The notes: a model not told the origin generated them from the letters alone. A DNA stretch of 62,737 bases from Phycisphaerales bacterium (GCA_017642965.1 JAEPOJ010000024.1:1-62737); one strand, 5' to 3'; counted from the stretch's first letter, positions 1 to 9,669 are shown. Made by a program: numbers and translations.

Positions 1-1
1 C

Positions 2-481
2 GGCAACTTCGAGCGTATGGACATCCCCGACGCTTCGATCGATGTCGTCTGGAGTCAGGACGCCATCCTCCATTCCGGCGATCGTCCGCGGGTGCTCAGC
101 GAGGTCGACCGGGTGCTCAAGCCGGGCGGCCGGTTCATCTTCACCGATCCCATGCAGTCTGATTCCTGCCCCGACGGCGTGCTTGACCCCATACTCGAGC
201 GCATCCATCTGCCCGACCTGGGTTCCCCGGGGTTCTACAAAGACCAGGCCGAGTCGCTCGGTTGGGAGAACCTCGGCTACGAGGACATGACCCACCAGCT
301 CGTGAATCACTACGGACGTGTTCGAAAAATGACCGTCGAGATGCACGACAAGCTCGTCCCGGACATCTCGGAAGCGTACCTCGAGCGTATGAAGGATGGG
401 CTCAGCAAGTGGGTCGAAGGGGGTGAGGCGGGTTGGCTCGCGTGGGGCATCTTCCTCTTCCAGAAACCCGTTCAGGCATGA
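2..481 (+). CDS. SAM-dependent methyltransferase, 3' part (sarcosine/dimethylglycine N-methyltransferase-like)
   Basis: The reading frame is open from the first bases, so the 5' end lies outside the window; 159 codons are visible. The class I methyltransferase post-SAM segment VLKPGGRFIFTD is near visible residue 40, preceded by the acidic strand IDVVWSQDAILH. The C-terminal end WLAWGIFLFQKP resembles the end of bacterial sarcosine/dimethylglycine N-methyltransferases, which make glycine betaine from glycine using SAM. The stop overlaps the start of a betaine/carnitine/choline-type transporter by ATGA, which supports an osmolyte role. Substrate specificity is inferred from this similarity and context only; another small-molecule N-methyltransferase is possible. 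Confidence 0.75.
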   Translation, partial: GNFERMDIPDASIDVVWSQDAILHSGDRPRVLSEVDRVLKPGGRFIFTDPMQSDSCPDGVLDPILERIHLPDLGSPGFYKDQAESLGWENLGYEDMTHQLVNHYGRVRKMTVEMHDKLVPDISEAYLERMKDGLSKWVEGGEAGWLAWGIFLFQKPVQA

Positions 482-2436
482 GCGAGCCCGAGCAACACAG
501 CGACATCGAACTGCCGAGCGTTTCGCTCGGCAAGTACTTCGAGATGCACCCGATCGTGTTCCCGCTCGGCGCCCTGATCGTCATCGGACTGGTGCTCAGC
601 ACATTTCTCTTTCCCGGTGATCAGGTGCAGGGGTTCTTTGTCGAGCTTCGCGACTGGGTCGGGAGCCGATTCGGGTGGCTCTACGTCGCCGCCATGACCG
701 GCTTCCTGATCTTCGCGGTGATGCTCGCGTTCGGGAAAGCGGGGCAGGTGAAGCTCGGTCGGGCCGATGAGCAGCCAGAGTTCTCACGCCTGGCGTGGTT
801 CGCGATGCTCTTTAGCGCCGGGATGGGGATCGGGCTGCTCTTCTGGAGCGTCGCAGAGCCCGTGTACCACTACAACTCGACCCCGCCCGGGCTCGCGGAC
901 GGGCTGGACAAGTCCCGCATCGCCATGGCGGTCACGATCTTTCACTGGGGCCTGCACCCGTGGGCGCTCTACGCGATCGTTGGCCTCGCCCTCGCGTACT
1001 TCGGCTTCAACCGCCAGATGCCCCTGAGCTTCCGCTCGCTCCTGCACCCGCTGCTGGGCGATCGGGTCTGGGGGTTCACCGGGGACGTGATCGACGTGCT
1101 CGCGATCATCGCGACGCTCATCGGAGTCGCCACATCCCTCGGCATCGGCGCCCAGCAGGTCAACGCCGGGTTCGCCCAGCTCTTCGGGATCGGTATCGAC
1201 ACGCCGACCCAGATCGCGCTGATCGCGATCATCACCGCAGTAGCAACCGTCTCGGTCGTTCTGGGTCTTCACACCGGGATCCGCCGCCTCAGCGAGACGA
1301 ACATGTTTCTCGCGGGCCTGCTGATGATCCTCGTGATCATCGGCGGCGGGCTGATGCCGTTCTTCGGCTCCGCGATCGAGAACACCGGCGCCTACCTGCA
1401 GATCCTCCCCTTCAACTCCTTCCGCACCGGCGCCTTTGATTCTGAAGGCCGTGCTTGGCTCAACAGTTGGACGGTGTTCTACTGGGCGTGGTGGATCTCC
1501 TGGTCACCCTTCGTCGGCATGTTCATCGCGCGCGTCTCGCGGGGACGCACGATCCGCGAGTTCGTGATCGGCGTGCTGCTCGTGCCCACGGCAGTCGGCA
1601 TCGTGTGGCTTACCGCGTTCGGCACCTCGACGCTGCGCGTGCACAACGACCATCTCGACGCGACAAAGACCTACCAGGCTGCCCTCGCCGACGATGACGC
1701 ACAGCGGGCGGCGCTGATCAACCCCGACGAATCGCTGCCGGTCTATCCAGTCGTTGAGCAGGGCCCACGCGGCTTCTTCGACCTCAGCGAGGACGGCACG
1801 CTCGTCGGCCCCAACGGCGGCGAGTACGCCCCAGCCCAGCGCGATGGCGTGTACATCGAACAGCGCACCGAGACCCGCGTCACCATCGACGACGGCGCGA
1901 TCGTGAGAGCGGACTCCGGGGACCACTTTCAGCCACCAGATCAGAACATCTTCGACGGCGCGTACGCCTCAGCCGAGCAGGCGCTCACGCCCGTGGAATA
2001 CCTTTCCTCTGATGTGCTCAGCGACGATCACACCGAGCGCATCGATCGCCTGCCGACGGTGCTCTTCACGCTCATCGATTCGCTGTTTGAATCGAAGCTG
2101 CTCGTCACCATCGCCATCGGCATCGCCACGCTCTGCATCGTGCTGTTCTTCGTGACCTCGTCCGATTCGGCCTCGATGGTCATCGACATCATCGCGTCCG
2201 GCGGCAACCCCGACCCCCCGGTCGGGACACGCCTCTTCTGGGCGGTGACCGAGGGCCTCGTCGCGTCGGCGCTCCTGCTCGCGGGCGGGCTCGTGGCGCT
2301 GCAGGCCGCCTCGATCACCGTGGCGCTGCCGTTCACGCTCATCCTGATCCTCGCGTGCGTCTCGCTCCTCAAAGCCCTGCGACGGGAGTATGCCGAGATC
2401 GAGGCGCGTGAGGACACTCCGGTGCGTGAGGAATAA
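478..2436 (+). CDS. BCCT family betaine/carnitine/choline transporter with an enlarged loop
   Basis: This is a 652-residue inner-membrane secondary transporter of the BCCT family, which takes up compatible solutes such as glycine betaine using an ion gradient. The family signature TVFYWAWWISWSPFVG lies near residue 329, and FSAGMGIGLLFW is the usual glycine-rich substrate helix. The start at 478 is chosen because ATG overlaps the upstream methyltransferase stop (ATGA) and removes a spurious 15-residue leader. Between FGTSTL (about residue 385) and LFTLIDSL (about residue 523) there are about 130-140 hydrophilic residues where the family usually has a few tens, so a large soluble loop is present. 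Coupling to the methyltransferase suggests that betaine synthesis and uptake are produced together. Confidence 0.93.
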   Translation: MSEPEQHSDIELPSVSLGKYFEMHPIVFPLGALIVIGLVLSTFLFPGDQVQGFFVELRDWVGSRFGWLYVAAMTGFLIFAVMLAFGKAGQVKLGRADEQPEFSRLAWFAMLFSAGMGIGLLFWSVAEPVYHYNSTPPGLADGLDKSRIAMAVTIFHWGLHPWALYAIVGLALAYFGFNRQMPLSFRSLLHPLLGDRVWGFTGDVIDVLAIIATLIGVATSLGIGAQQVNAGFAQLFGIGIDTPTQIALIAIITAVATVSVVLGLHTGIRRLSETNMFLAGLLMILVIIGGGLMPFFGSAIENTGAYLQILPFNSFRTGAFDSEGRAWLNSWTVFYWAWWISWSPFVGMFIARVSRGRTIREFVIGVLLVPTAVGIVWLTAFGTSTLRVHNDHLDATKTYQAALADDDAQRAALINPDESLPVYPVVEQGPRGFFDLSEDGTLVGPNGGEYAPAQRDGVYIEQRTETRVTIDDGAIVRADSGDHFQPPDQNIFDGAYASAEQALTPVEYLSSDVLSDDHTERIDRLPTVLFTLIDSLFESKLLVTIAIGIATLCIVLFFVTSSDSASMVIDIIASGGNPDPPVGTRLFWAVTEGLVASALLLAGGLVALQAASITVALPFTLILILACVSLLKALRREYAEIEAREDTPVREE

Positions 2437-2778
2437 TCAGCCGATCGCGTGCGGTCCCTTGTTGCCCGTGCGGATCTGATAACACTGCGTCATGGGCAGT
2501 ACAAAGACCTTCCCGTCACCCTCCTCGCCGGTGCGTCCGCCCAAGAGGATCGCGTCCACGGTCTTCTGTATAAACGATTCGTTGACGGCGATTTCCAGTC
2601 GCACACGCTTGAGCAGATCGATTTCGACGTCCGCGCCGCGATAACGCTCGTGGTAAACCTCCTCGTCACCGGCCCCCAACGCGTTGGTGATCGACATCTT
2701 GAAGACCTCCTTGCTGATGAGCGCCTTCTTCACGTCGGAGAGCTTCTCGGGACGGATGTACGCGATGACCAGGTACAT
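2437..2778 (-). CDS. glnK: Nitrogen regulatory protein P-II (GlnK/GlnB family)
   Basis: The protein is 113 residues, the normal length for a P-II trimeric signal protein that senses 2-oxoglutarate and ATP/ADP and blocks AmtB when nitrogen is plentiful. The T-loop segment HERYRGADVEID carries the tyrosine usually uridylylated, and the C-terminal RTGNKG matches the family C-loop. The start at MYLVIAYIRPEKL has a strong AGGAGG ribosome site 6-7 bases upstream. It lies 40 bp downstream of amt on the same strand, the classic glnK-amt pair although in amt-glnK order. Its stop abuts the stop of the convergent transporter gene with no spacer. Confidence 0.93.
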   Translation of the reverse strand: MYLVIAYIRPEKLSDVKKALISKEVFKMSITNALGAGDEEVYHERYRGADVEIDLLKRVRLEIAVNESFIQKTVDAILLGGRTGEEGDGKVFVLPMTQCYQIRTGNKGPHAIG

Positions 2779-2818
2779 GCTGATTCCTCCTGAAAGGGGT
2801 GCTGGTGCTTTGCACGCC

Positions 2819-4183
2819 TCACTGCACCGTAAAGATCTGGAAGCCCGTGTACGCTTCCATGCCGTGCTCCGAGATGTCCAGCCCGCGCAGCTCATCCGTG
2901 CGCGAAACACGGATCCCCACGGTGTAGCGGAGGGTCGCGAAGATCAGCAATGCCATCGTGAAGCACGCCGCCCCGATCACGCCCACTCCGAGCAGCTGCG
3001 TGGCAAAGCTCTTCTCGGCGGCGAACACGCCCACAGCCAGCGTGCCCCAGATGCCGCACACGAGATGCACCGAGATCGCGCCGACCGGGTCATCCACGCG
3101 TGCGCGATCCAGCGCCACGACCGAGAGCACGACAAGCACACCGGCGATCAGCCCGATGAGCACGGCGTCCATCACACCCACGACGTCCGCCCCCGCCGTG
3201 ATGCCCACCAGCCCCGCGAGGATCCCGTTGAGGATCATCGACAGGTCCGGCTCCTTCTGAACAACCCAGCTGGTAAACATCGCGCCGAAGATCCCCGCCG
3301 CAGCGGCCAGCGTCGTCGTGACGAGCACGTAGCTGATCGACTCCGGGTCCGCGCTCAGCACCGAGCCGCCGTTGAACCCGAACCAGCCGAACCAGAGCAG
3401 GAACACCCCGATCGCAGCCAGCGGCATGGAATGCCCCATGTACGGGCGGACAACGGTCCTCCCGTCTCCGCCCTTCACGTACTTGCCGATGCGAGGCCCG
3501 AGCACCAGCACGCCCGCCAGCGCGCCCCAGCCGCCCACCGAGTGCACGATCGTCGAGCCGGCGAAGTCGTGAAAGCCTTCCGCGGCAAGCCAGCCGCCGC
3601 CCCAGTGCCACATGCCCACGATTGGGTACACGATTGCGACGTAGACCGCGCTGAAGGCGAGGAACGGCCCGAGCTTGATGCGCTCGGCGACCGCCCCAGA
3701 GACGATCGTCGCCGCGGTGGCCGCGAACATCCCTTGGAAGAGGAACTCGGTCCAGTAGGTGTACGCCCCGTCGGCATAGGTCGCCGGGTTGTAGTCCTCG
3801 GGTGGCGCGATCCCCAGCCCGCCGAATCCGAACCAGGCCCCGGCATGGCCCTCGCCGGGGTACATGAGACTGAACCCGATCATCGCGTATGTCAGGATCC
3901 CGATCCCCACGTTCTTGAACAGGATGTTCACCGTGTTCTTCGCCCGCGTCAGCCCGGTCTCGAGGCAGGCGAAGCCCAGGTGCATGATGAACACCAGCGC
4001 CGTCGCGATGATCAGCCAGAGATTGTTCGCGATCTCATACGCACCAACTTCGATTGGGGTGGCTGGGGACAGCATTGCTGCGTCTTCAGCTGTAACCCCT
4101 TCCTGCCCAATGACTTGGGTCGCAAGCAAAGCGATGGCGAAGAGTGCGGGAACGGCATTTTTGCTCAAGGAAAGCACTTTCAT
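2819..4183 (-). CDS. amt: Ammonium transporter
   Basis: This is a 454-residue Amt/MEP/Rh channel that conducts ammonium/ammonia across the inner membrane. A signal peptide ending near VIGQEG is followed by about eleven hydrophobic helices. The family signature DFAGSTIVHSVGG (about residues 206-218) contains the first pore histidine, and GAISVHLVCGIWG contains the second. The start MKVLSLSKN is preferred over an upstream in-frame ATG (4216) because it gives a normal signal peptide. The gene is followed by glnK, so transport is presumably gated by P-II. It is divergent from acs with a 158-bp shared promoter region. Confidence 0.93.
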   Translation of the reverse strand: MKVLSLSKNAVPALFAIALLATQVIGQEGVTAEDAAMLSPATPIEVGAYEIANNLWLIIATALVFIMHLGFACLETGLTRAKNTVNILFKNVGIGILTYAMIGFSLMYPGEGHAGAWFGFGGLGIAPPEDYNPATYADGAYTYWTEFLFQGMFAATAATIVSGAVAERIKLGPFLAFSAVYVAIVYPIVGMWHWGGGWLAAEGFHDFAGSTIVHSVGGWGALAGVLVLGPRIGKYVKGGDGRTVVRPYMGHSMPLAAIGVFLLWFGWFGFNGGSVLSADPESISYVLVTTTLAAAAGIFGAMFTSWVVQKEPDLSMILNGILAGLVGITAGADVVGVMDAVLIGLIAGVLVVLSVVALDRARVDDPVGAISVHLVCGIWGTLAVGVFAAEKSFATQLLGVGVIGAACFTMALLIFATLRYTVGIRVSRTDELRGLDISEHGMEAYTGFQIFTVQ

Positions 4184-4263
4184 TGTCGCAGCATACACCC
4201 TCCGACCCGAACGCACAACCCCAAGTCAGCGGATCTTGCGGGGCAGGAACATTTCGTACTCAG

Positions 4264-4291
4264 TTGTACGGAATGGCGTTCTCTGTAGAAT
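4264..4291 (+). promoter_or_regulatory. Candidate promoter of acs
   Basis: TTGTAC at 4264-4269 and TAGAAT at 4286-4291 are separated by 16 bp, a plausible vegetative -35/-10 pair, about 50 bp upstream of the acs start. The rest of the amt-acs interval (4184-4341) shows no gene. Confidence 0.45.
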
Positions 4292-4341
4292 GGGACTCCC
4301 GCGATTGCAAGCAGTTTCATCCTGATTGAGGAGTTCGCAGA

Positions 4342-6381
4342 ATGAGCAGCGACAACACGTCCCAGGGCATCGAATCCACCCTCCACGAGGACCGGGTGTT
4401 CCAGCCCCCCAAGGCCGGCGAGGTCGGCGCGGCCAAGTGGCTCGTGAGCTCCTTCGACGAGTACAAGTCGATGTACGACCAGTCGATCGCGGACCCCGAG
4501 TCCTTCTGGGCAACCATCGCCGAGGACCTGCACTGGTTCAGGAAATGGGACAGCGTGCTCGAGTGGAACGCCCCGGACGCCAAGTGGTTCGTGGGCGGCA
4601 AGACCAACGTCTGCTACAACTGCGTCGATCGCCAGGTCGAGCGCGGGCACGGCGATGACGTCGCGATCATCTGGGAGGGCGAGCCGGTCGATGATGCAGG
4701 ATCGCCCGTTGACATCCGGCGCATCACCTACAAAGAGCTGCAGACCGAGGTGTCCAAGCTCGCCAACGTGCTCAAGAACAACGGCATCGGCAAGGGCGAC
4801 GTCGTGACCATCTACATGGGCATGGTCCCCGAGCTTGCCATCGCCATGCTCGCCTGCGCACGCATCGGCGCGCCCCACTCCGTGATCTTCGGCGGCTTCT
4901 CCGCCCAGGCCATCACCGACCGCGTGCAGGACGCCGACTCCAAGATGATCATCACCTGCGACGGCTCGTGGCGCCGCGGCAAGGTCGTGCCGCTTAAGGA
5001 CAACGTCGACGAGGCCATCAACATCATGAAGGATTCGGGCAAGCAGCCCGTCGAGCACGTGCTGTGCTTCGGGCGATGCCACAACGACATCAAGTGGGGC
5101 GAGCTGGACCGCTGCTGGGAAGAGGAGATGGGCAAGGCCTCGGCTGACTGCCCGTGCGAGGAGCTCGACAGCGAGGACATGCTGTTCCTGCTCTACACCT
5201 CCGGCTCGACCGGCAAGCCCAAGGGCATCGTGCACACCACCGGCGGCTACATGGTCTACACCTACCTCACCAGCCGCAAGTCATTCAACCTCATCCCCAA
5301 CGATCAGGGGGGCCAAGATCAGGTCTTCTGGTGCACGGCCGACTGCGGCTGGATCACCGGGCACTCCTACATCGTCTACGGCATCCTGCCCAACCGCGTG
5401 CCCACGCTGATGTACGAGGGCGGCCCGGACTACCCGACCGCGGCGCGCTTCTGGCAGATGTGCGAGCGCCACAAGGTGACGCAGTTCTACACCGCGCCCA
5501 CCGCCATCCGCGCCTTCATGAAGTGGGGCGACGAGCACCCCGCCAGCGCCGACCTCTCGTCGCTGCAGGTGCTGGGCACCGTGGGCGAGCCGATCAACCC
5601 CGAGGCGTGGATGTGGTACCGCAACACCATCGGGCGCGGCGTGTGCCCCATCGTGGACACCTACTGGCAGACCGAAACCGGCGGGCACGTCATCACTCCG
5701 CTCCCCGGCGCCACGCCCACCACGCCCGGCTCATGCACGCACCCGGCCTTCGGCATCGACGCGGCCGTGGTGAACACCGACGGCGAGGAGCAGCCCGCCA
5801 ACACGGGCGGGCTCATGGTCATCCGCAAGCCCTGGCCCGGCATGCTCCGCGGCGTGCACGGCGACCGCCAGCGCTTCATCGATACCTACTGGAGCACGGT
5901 GAAGATCAACGGCGAGCCCGTCTACACCGCCGGCGACGGCGCGCGGCGCGATGACAACGGCAACTTCTGGATCATGGGACGCATCGACGACGTCATCAAC
6001 GTCTCGGGCCACCGCATGGGCACCATGGAGGTCGAGAGCGCGCTGGTGTCGCACGAGAGCGTCGTCGAGGCGGCGGTGGTGGGCATGCCCCACGAGATCA
6101 AGGGCACCGGCATCGCCGCCTTCGTCACACCCGCCCCGGGCTTCGAGGCCAGCGACGAGCTGATCGCCGAACTCCGCAAGCACGTGGGCGACGAGATCGG
6201 CGCCATCGCCAAGCCCGACATGATCCGTTTTACGGCCGCGCTCCCAAAGACGCGCTCGGGCAAGATCATGCGTCGTCTGTTGCGATCGATCGCCGCGGGC
6301 GAGACGGAGATCACGCAGGACGTGACGACGCTGGAGGATTTCTCGGTTGTTGCGAAGCTGGCGGAGAAGGATGAGGGGTGA
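4342..6381 (+). CDS. acs: Acetyl-CoA synthetase
   Basis: This 679-residue cytosolic enzyme activates acetate with ATP and CoA through acetyl-adenylate. The phosphate-binding motif YTSGSTGKPKG is near residue 284, the adenylate-forming motif DTYWQTETGG is present, and the hinge region GRIDDVINVSGHRMGT is intact. Near residue 640, PKTRSGKIMRRLLR holds the catalytic lysine that is commonly inactivated by acetylation. The start has GAGGAG 10 bases upstream. It is slightly longer than the usual 650 residues because of extra N-terminal sequence. It is transcribed divergently from amt. Confidence 0.95.
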   Translation: MSSDNTSQGIESTLHEDRVFQPPKAGEVGAAKWLVSSFDEYKSMYDQSIADPESFWATIAEDLHWFRKWDSVLEWNAPDAKWFVGGKTNVCYNCVDRQVERGHGDDVAIIWEGEPVDDAGSPVDIRRITYKELQTEVSKLANVLKNNGIGKGDVVTIYMGMVPELAIAMLACARIGAPHSVIFGGFSAQAITDRVQDADSKMIITCDGSWRRGKVVPLKDNVDEAINIMKDSGKQPVEHVLCFGRCHNDIKWGELDRCWEEEMGKASADCPCEELDSEDMLFLLYTSGSTGKPKGIVHTTGGYMVYTYLTSRKSFNLIPNDQGGQDQVFWCTADCGWITGHSYIVYGILPNRVPTLMYEGGPDYPTAARFWQMCERHKVTQFYTAPTAIRAFMKWGDEHPASADLSSLQVLGTVGEPINPEAWMWYRNTIGRGVCPIVDTYWQTETGGHVITPLPGATPTTPGSCTHPAFGIDAAVVNTDGEEQPANTGGLMVIRKPWPGMLRGVHGDRQRFIDTYWSTVKINGEPVYTAGDGARRDDNGNFWIMGRIDDVINVSGHRMGTMEVESALVSHESVVEAAVVGMPHEIKGTGIAAFVTPAPGFEASDELIAELRKHVGDEIGAIAKPDMIRFTAALPKTRSGKIMRRLLRSIAAGETEITQDVTTLEDFSVVAKLAEKDEG

Positions 6382-6384
6382 GTG

Positions 6385-7020
6385 ATGCTGGCGGAGGCTT
6401 CAGTACAATCGGCGAACATATGGCCAGCATTAGGCGGTGTTCTAGGCACAATCGTTACTGCGTTTTTGGCTGCCGTCTTTGCGATGCGATACTGGAAGAA
6501 ACAGCAGTATCTTCAGCAGCGACACGCTATCGCATATTCGGTTATTCATCAGGCGATACTGGTTCGCGATGAATTTTGGAGAGCTAGGTCATTCGTGATG
6601 ACTGGCAACGAGGTCAATGCCTTGAAGAAGCAGTATGAAGTTACGGACGAGCAGGTAGAAGAGATCAAGCAACAAGGGGCTGATCCATTTAAGAGGATCG
6701 GTCACTTAGGCAGATTTTGGAATGTGCAGAAGCAGTATTCAGATTTGCATACTAAGTCAATCGAGCTTGAAGCTCTGTTAGGCGATGAGTATCGAGATTG
6801 GCTAAGGCCTATTGAGAAACTACTGAGACAGTTTTATAACGCAGTTCAACGCTACATAGATCCCGAGTATGACGTCCGGACTGAGGGGGGTAGCTCTAAA
6901 GACTTGAGTTTGATCGTGTACGGAGATCGAAGCCAAGAAGACGATGTGTTTGGTGGGGAGATCGAGTCAGCGATCAAGCAGGTCATCGATGAATGTCGAG
7001 TCTATTTGATTAAGAAATAA
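6385..7020 (+). CDS. Hypothetical protein with one N-terminal membrane segment
   Basis: I do not recognise this family. The protein is about 211 residues, with a hydrophobic segment WPALGGVLGTIVTAFLAAVF near the N-terminus followed by a charged, largely helical cytoplasmic part. A GTG codon at 6382 directly abuts the acs stop and is an alternative start; ATG 6385 is chosen here. Base composition is clearly more AT-rich than acs and the following genes, with many A/T third positions, so it is likely a recent acquisition. No partner gene or mobile-element signature is visible beside it. Confidence 0.7.
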   Translation: MLAEASVQSANIWPALGGVLGTIVTAFLAAVFAMRYWKKQQYLQQRHAIAYSVIHQAILVRDEFWRARSFVMTGNEVNALKKQYEVTDEQVEEIKQQGADPFKRIGHLGRFWNVQKQYSDLHTKSIELEALLGDEYRDWLRPIEKLLRQFYNAVQRYIDPEYDVRTEGGSSKDLSLIVYGDRSQEDDVFGGEIESAIKQVIDECRVYLIKK

Positions 7021-7191
7021 GATGTCACTGGCCTTCGGCATCAGACACGAAACCCCTTTGTTCGCACCCTGATCGCACGAACACCCCGCGAAGCACGTGT
7101 GAACTCCATCAATTCCCTTTGTGCTGCTCGCGAGAACCAGTAGACTCGGGATCTACTGACACTGATACGCGATTCTCAGAGAGGGCACAAC

Positions 7192-7959
7192 ATGAGACGC
7201 ACACGCGCACTTTCCACCATCGGTACGCTCGCACTCGTTGCGGGCGCATCGCACGCCGGGGTGATCGAGATCGACTCGTTCCACACCGGCGGGTTCTACG
7301 GGCTCGACGGGATGGGCATGCCGACCGCCACCCCGGACAACGACATGTCGTTTCAGAACTACTTCATGGGGCACTCGACGGTCTCCGGCTTCACGACACC
7401 CGAACGCCGCTCGTTCTTTGCGTTCGATCTCAGCGGCGCCATCCCCGACGGCGAGGAGATCGTTTCGATGTCGCTCGTCCTCGAGAATGTGTTCGGAGGC
7501 ACCATCGCAAACATGACCGGCGGCATGGAGGTCGTCGAGTTCACCTCGACCAGCTTCGCCTACGACGAGATCGCCGACCCCGACGCGGCCATGATCCCCG
7601 CGATCGATATCTTCGATTCCTTCGGCATGGGCGCGTTCTATGGCGATGCGGTCTTTGATATGGACGGGCCCTTGCCCGGACCGGTCGAGATCGTACTGAG
7701 CCCGGACGCCATCGCCGACGCGTTCGATGCCATGATGCTCGACGAGACCTTCATGATCTCGGGGGCCCTGGCGACGTACGACCCGGAGCCGGACGCGATG
7801 TTCGAGTTTGTCTTCGGCCTGACCGATGTCGTCGTGGACAGCACGCCCACGGGCTTCCCGGTCCCCAAGCTTGTCATCACCACAGCGCCCATCCCAACGC
7901 CATCGGGTGTGCTTGTATTCGCGGGCATGGGGCTGCTGGTGGGTCGCCGGAATCGCTGA
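7192..7959 (+). CDS. Secreted protein with PEP-CTERM-like sorting tail
   Basis: The 255-residue protein has an N-terminal signal peptide (MRRTRALSTIGTLALVAGASHA) and a beta-rich middle with no recognised domain. The C-terminus reads PTPSGVLVFAGMGLLVGRRNR: a short proline motif, a hydrophobic helix and a basic end, the tripartite layout of PEP-CTERM substrates processed by exosortase. The classical Pro-Glu-Pro is replaced by PTPS, as is common in planctomycetes. No exosortase is in the window. An extracellular or envelope location is inferred. Confidence 0.75.
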   Translation: MRRTRALSTIGTLALVAGASHAGVIEIDSFHTGGFYGLDGMGMPTATPDNDMSFQNYFMGHSTVSGFTTPERRSFFAFDLSGAIPDGEEIVSMSLVLENVFGGTIANMTGGMEVVEFTSTSFAYDEIADPDAAMIPAIDIFDSFGMGAFYGDAVFDMDGPLPGPVEIVLSPDAIADAFDAMMLDETFMISGALATYDPEPDAMFEFVFGLTDVVVDSTPTGFPVPKLVITTAPIPTPSGVLVFAGMGLLVGRRNR

Positions 7960-8051
7960 ACGCGATCTGCACAGAATGAACCCACAGGGAAGTGGAGAGA
8001 GATCCAGCCGGTGGGCGCGCCAAGCCCGCCGGTTGTCGATATCGTGGGTGC

Positions 8052-9128
8052 ATGAAGATGCGCTCACGGACGACGATCGCCCTCACCGCCATGCTCCTGG
8101 CACCGCTCACCTACGCACAGGACGCCGATGCCCAGCAGGCCGAGGAAGTTGCCACTTCGCTGGGCGAGCAGGAGTCGTGGTCGCTGCGTGACTTGCGCCT
8201 CCGCGACGCCACGCTTTACTGGGACAACGACGGGACCTTCGTCAACCTGATCGACAACACCGACCGCTACTACACCAACGGCCTGGGCATCGAGGTCTCC
8301 TTTGACCCGAACCTCCCCAGCTCGCTCAAGGACCGCCTCGCGCCGGCGGGTGAGTGGGACGATCCGCGATTCGGCTTTGGTCTCGCGCTCAAGCAGCGGA
8401 TCTACACCAGCGAGTTCATCACCCAGACCAACCCGCCGGCAAACGACCACCCGTACGGCGGCTACCTCTACCTCGCGTTCTCATTCCAGCGGGCCGACGA
8501 CCGCAAGCACGATCACTTCGGGCTCGATCTGGGCGTCGTGGGCGATTGGTCCGGTGCCCAGAACATGCAGGAGTTCATCCATCGCCTCTACCCTGGGCAG
8601 GACGACCCGGAAGGGTGGGACACCCAGCTCGCCAACGAGCTGGCGATCAACTTCAACTACGAGCGGACCTGGCGCTCCGAAAAAGCCGAGGTCCTCGGCA
8701 TCGAGATGGAGATGCTCCCCGCCCTGGGCTTCGAGGTCGGCAACGTCGCGGTCAAGGCACGATCCAGGATGACCCTCCGAGCCGGTTATAACCTGCCGAA
8801 TGATTTCGGGCCCGCCTCATTCCTCGGACACAAGGACCACACGCAGTACGCGGCCGACTGGGGCGAGGGCGATTTCTCCGTGTACTTCTACACGACGGTG
8901 GGGATCGAGGGCGTCGCACACGACATGTTCCTCGACGGCAACACGTTCGCGGACTCCCGCTCGACCGATTCCGAACCATTCGTCGCGATGGCGACGCTCG
9001 GGCTCGTCGCCCGCTACGGGAGCATGTACGCCGGCTGGGCACAGAACTTCCAGACCGAGACGTTCGAGACCCAGCCCAACGGGCAGACATTCGGCTCGCT
9101 GGTGTTCGGGGTTTCTTTCAACTATTGA
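8052..9128 (+). CDS. LpxR-like lipid A 3'-O-deacylase family outer-membrane protein
   Basis: The 358-residue protein has a signal peptide ending at TYAQ and alternating beta-strand character ending in an aromatic-rich strand with terminal SFNY, typical of an outer-membrane barrel. The segment [20 protein letters not shown] matches the conserved N-terminal motif of the LpxR (DUF2219) family, whose characterised members remove the 3' acyloxyacyl chain of lipid A. The start at MKMRSRTT is chosen because it begins the signal peptide; an in-frame upstream ATG at 7992 adds 20 unlikely residues. It lies 40 bp before purE but is functionally unrelated. Confidence 0.8.
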   Translation: MKMRSRTTIALTAMLLAPLTYAQDADAQQAEEVATSLGEQESWSLRDLRLRDATLYWDNDGTFVNLIDNTDRYYTNGLGIEVSFDPNLPSSLKDRLAPAGEWDDPRFGFGLALKQRIYTSEFITQTNPPANDHPYGGYLYLAFSFQRADDRKHDHFGLDLGVVGDWSGAQNMQEFIHRLYPGQDDPEGWDTQLANELAINFNYERTWRSEKAEVLGIEMEMLPALGFEVGNVAVKARSRMTLRAGYNLPNDFGPASFLGHKDHTQYAADWGEGDFSVYFYTTVGIEGVAHDMFLDGNTFADSRSTDSEPFVAMATLGLVARYGSMYAGWAQNFQTETFETQPNGQTFGSLVFGVSFNY

Positions 9129-9168
9129 CGCCCCGGACATGGGAGCGCAAGCGGGGATACGATCCCCC

Positions 9169-9669
9169 ATGAGCAACCCTCTCGTCAGCGTGATCATGGG
9201 ATCCAAATCCGACTGGCCCGACGTCATGGAGCACGCGGCAGCGGCCCTCGACGAGCTGGGCGTGCCCCACGAGGTCAAGGTCGTCTCCGCGCACCGCACA
9301 CCCGATCTGCTCGTATCGCACGCCAAAGAGGCCAAATCGCGCGGCATCGAGGTCATCATCGCCGGCGCCGGCGGCGCGGCCCACCTGCCGGGCATGGTCG
9401 CGTCCATGACCACGCTCCCCGTCATCGGAGTGCCGGTGATGAGCAAGGCCCTCAAGGGCATGGACTCGCTGCTCTCGATCGTGCAGATGCCCGCGGGCAT
9501 CCCCGTCGCCACGGTCGCCATCGGCAAGGCCGGGGCCAAGAACGCCGGGCTCCTCGCGGCCTCCATCGTCGCCAACAAGCACCCCGAGGTCGCAGAAAAG
9601 CTCGAACAGTTCCGTGATGAACAGACCCAGGGCGTGCTCGATCACCCCGACCCGCGGGAGCAGGCATGA
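9169..9669 (+). CDS. purE: N5-carboxyaminoimidazole ribonucleotide mutase
   Basis: This 166-residue enzyme converts N5-CAIR to CAIR in purine biosynthesis. The family motif MGSKSDWP lies at the N-terminus, VVSAHRTPD follows, and [14 protein letters not shown] forms the substrate loop with the catalytic histidine. The start MSNPLVS is fixed by alignment to the family; the longer open frame upstream is antisense noise. It overlaps purK by ATGA, and the two enzymes act consecutively. Confidence 0.95.
   Translation: MSNPLVSVIMGSKSDWPDVMEHAAAALDELGVPHEVKVVSAHRTPDLLVSHAKEAKSRGIEVIIAGAGGAAHLPGMVASMTTLPVIGVPVMSKALKGMDSLLSIVQMPAGIPVATVAIGKAGAKNAGLLAASIVANKHPEVAEKLEQFRDEQTQGVLDHPDPREQA

Noticed and set aside
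2684..4288. 534-codon plus-strand open frame
   Set aside because: It is antisense to glnK/amt, has shadow composition (runs of Arg, His, Pro) and no domain; amt on the other strand is unambiguous.
4180..5235. 351-codon minus-strand frame opposite acs
   Set aside because: Antisense shadow of a clearly recognised acetyl-CoA synthetase; GC-rich DNA gives long false frames.
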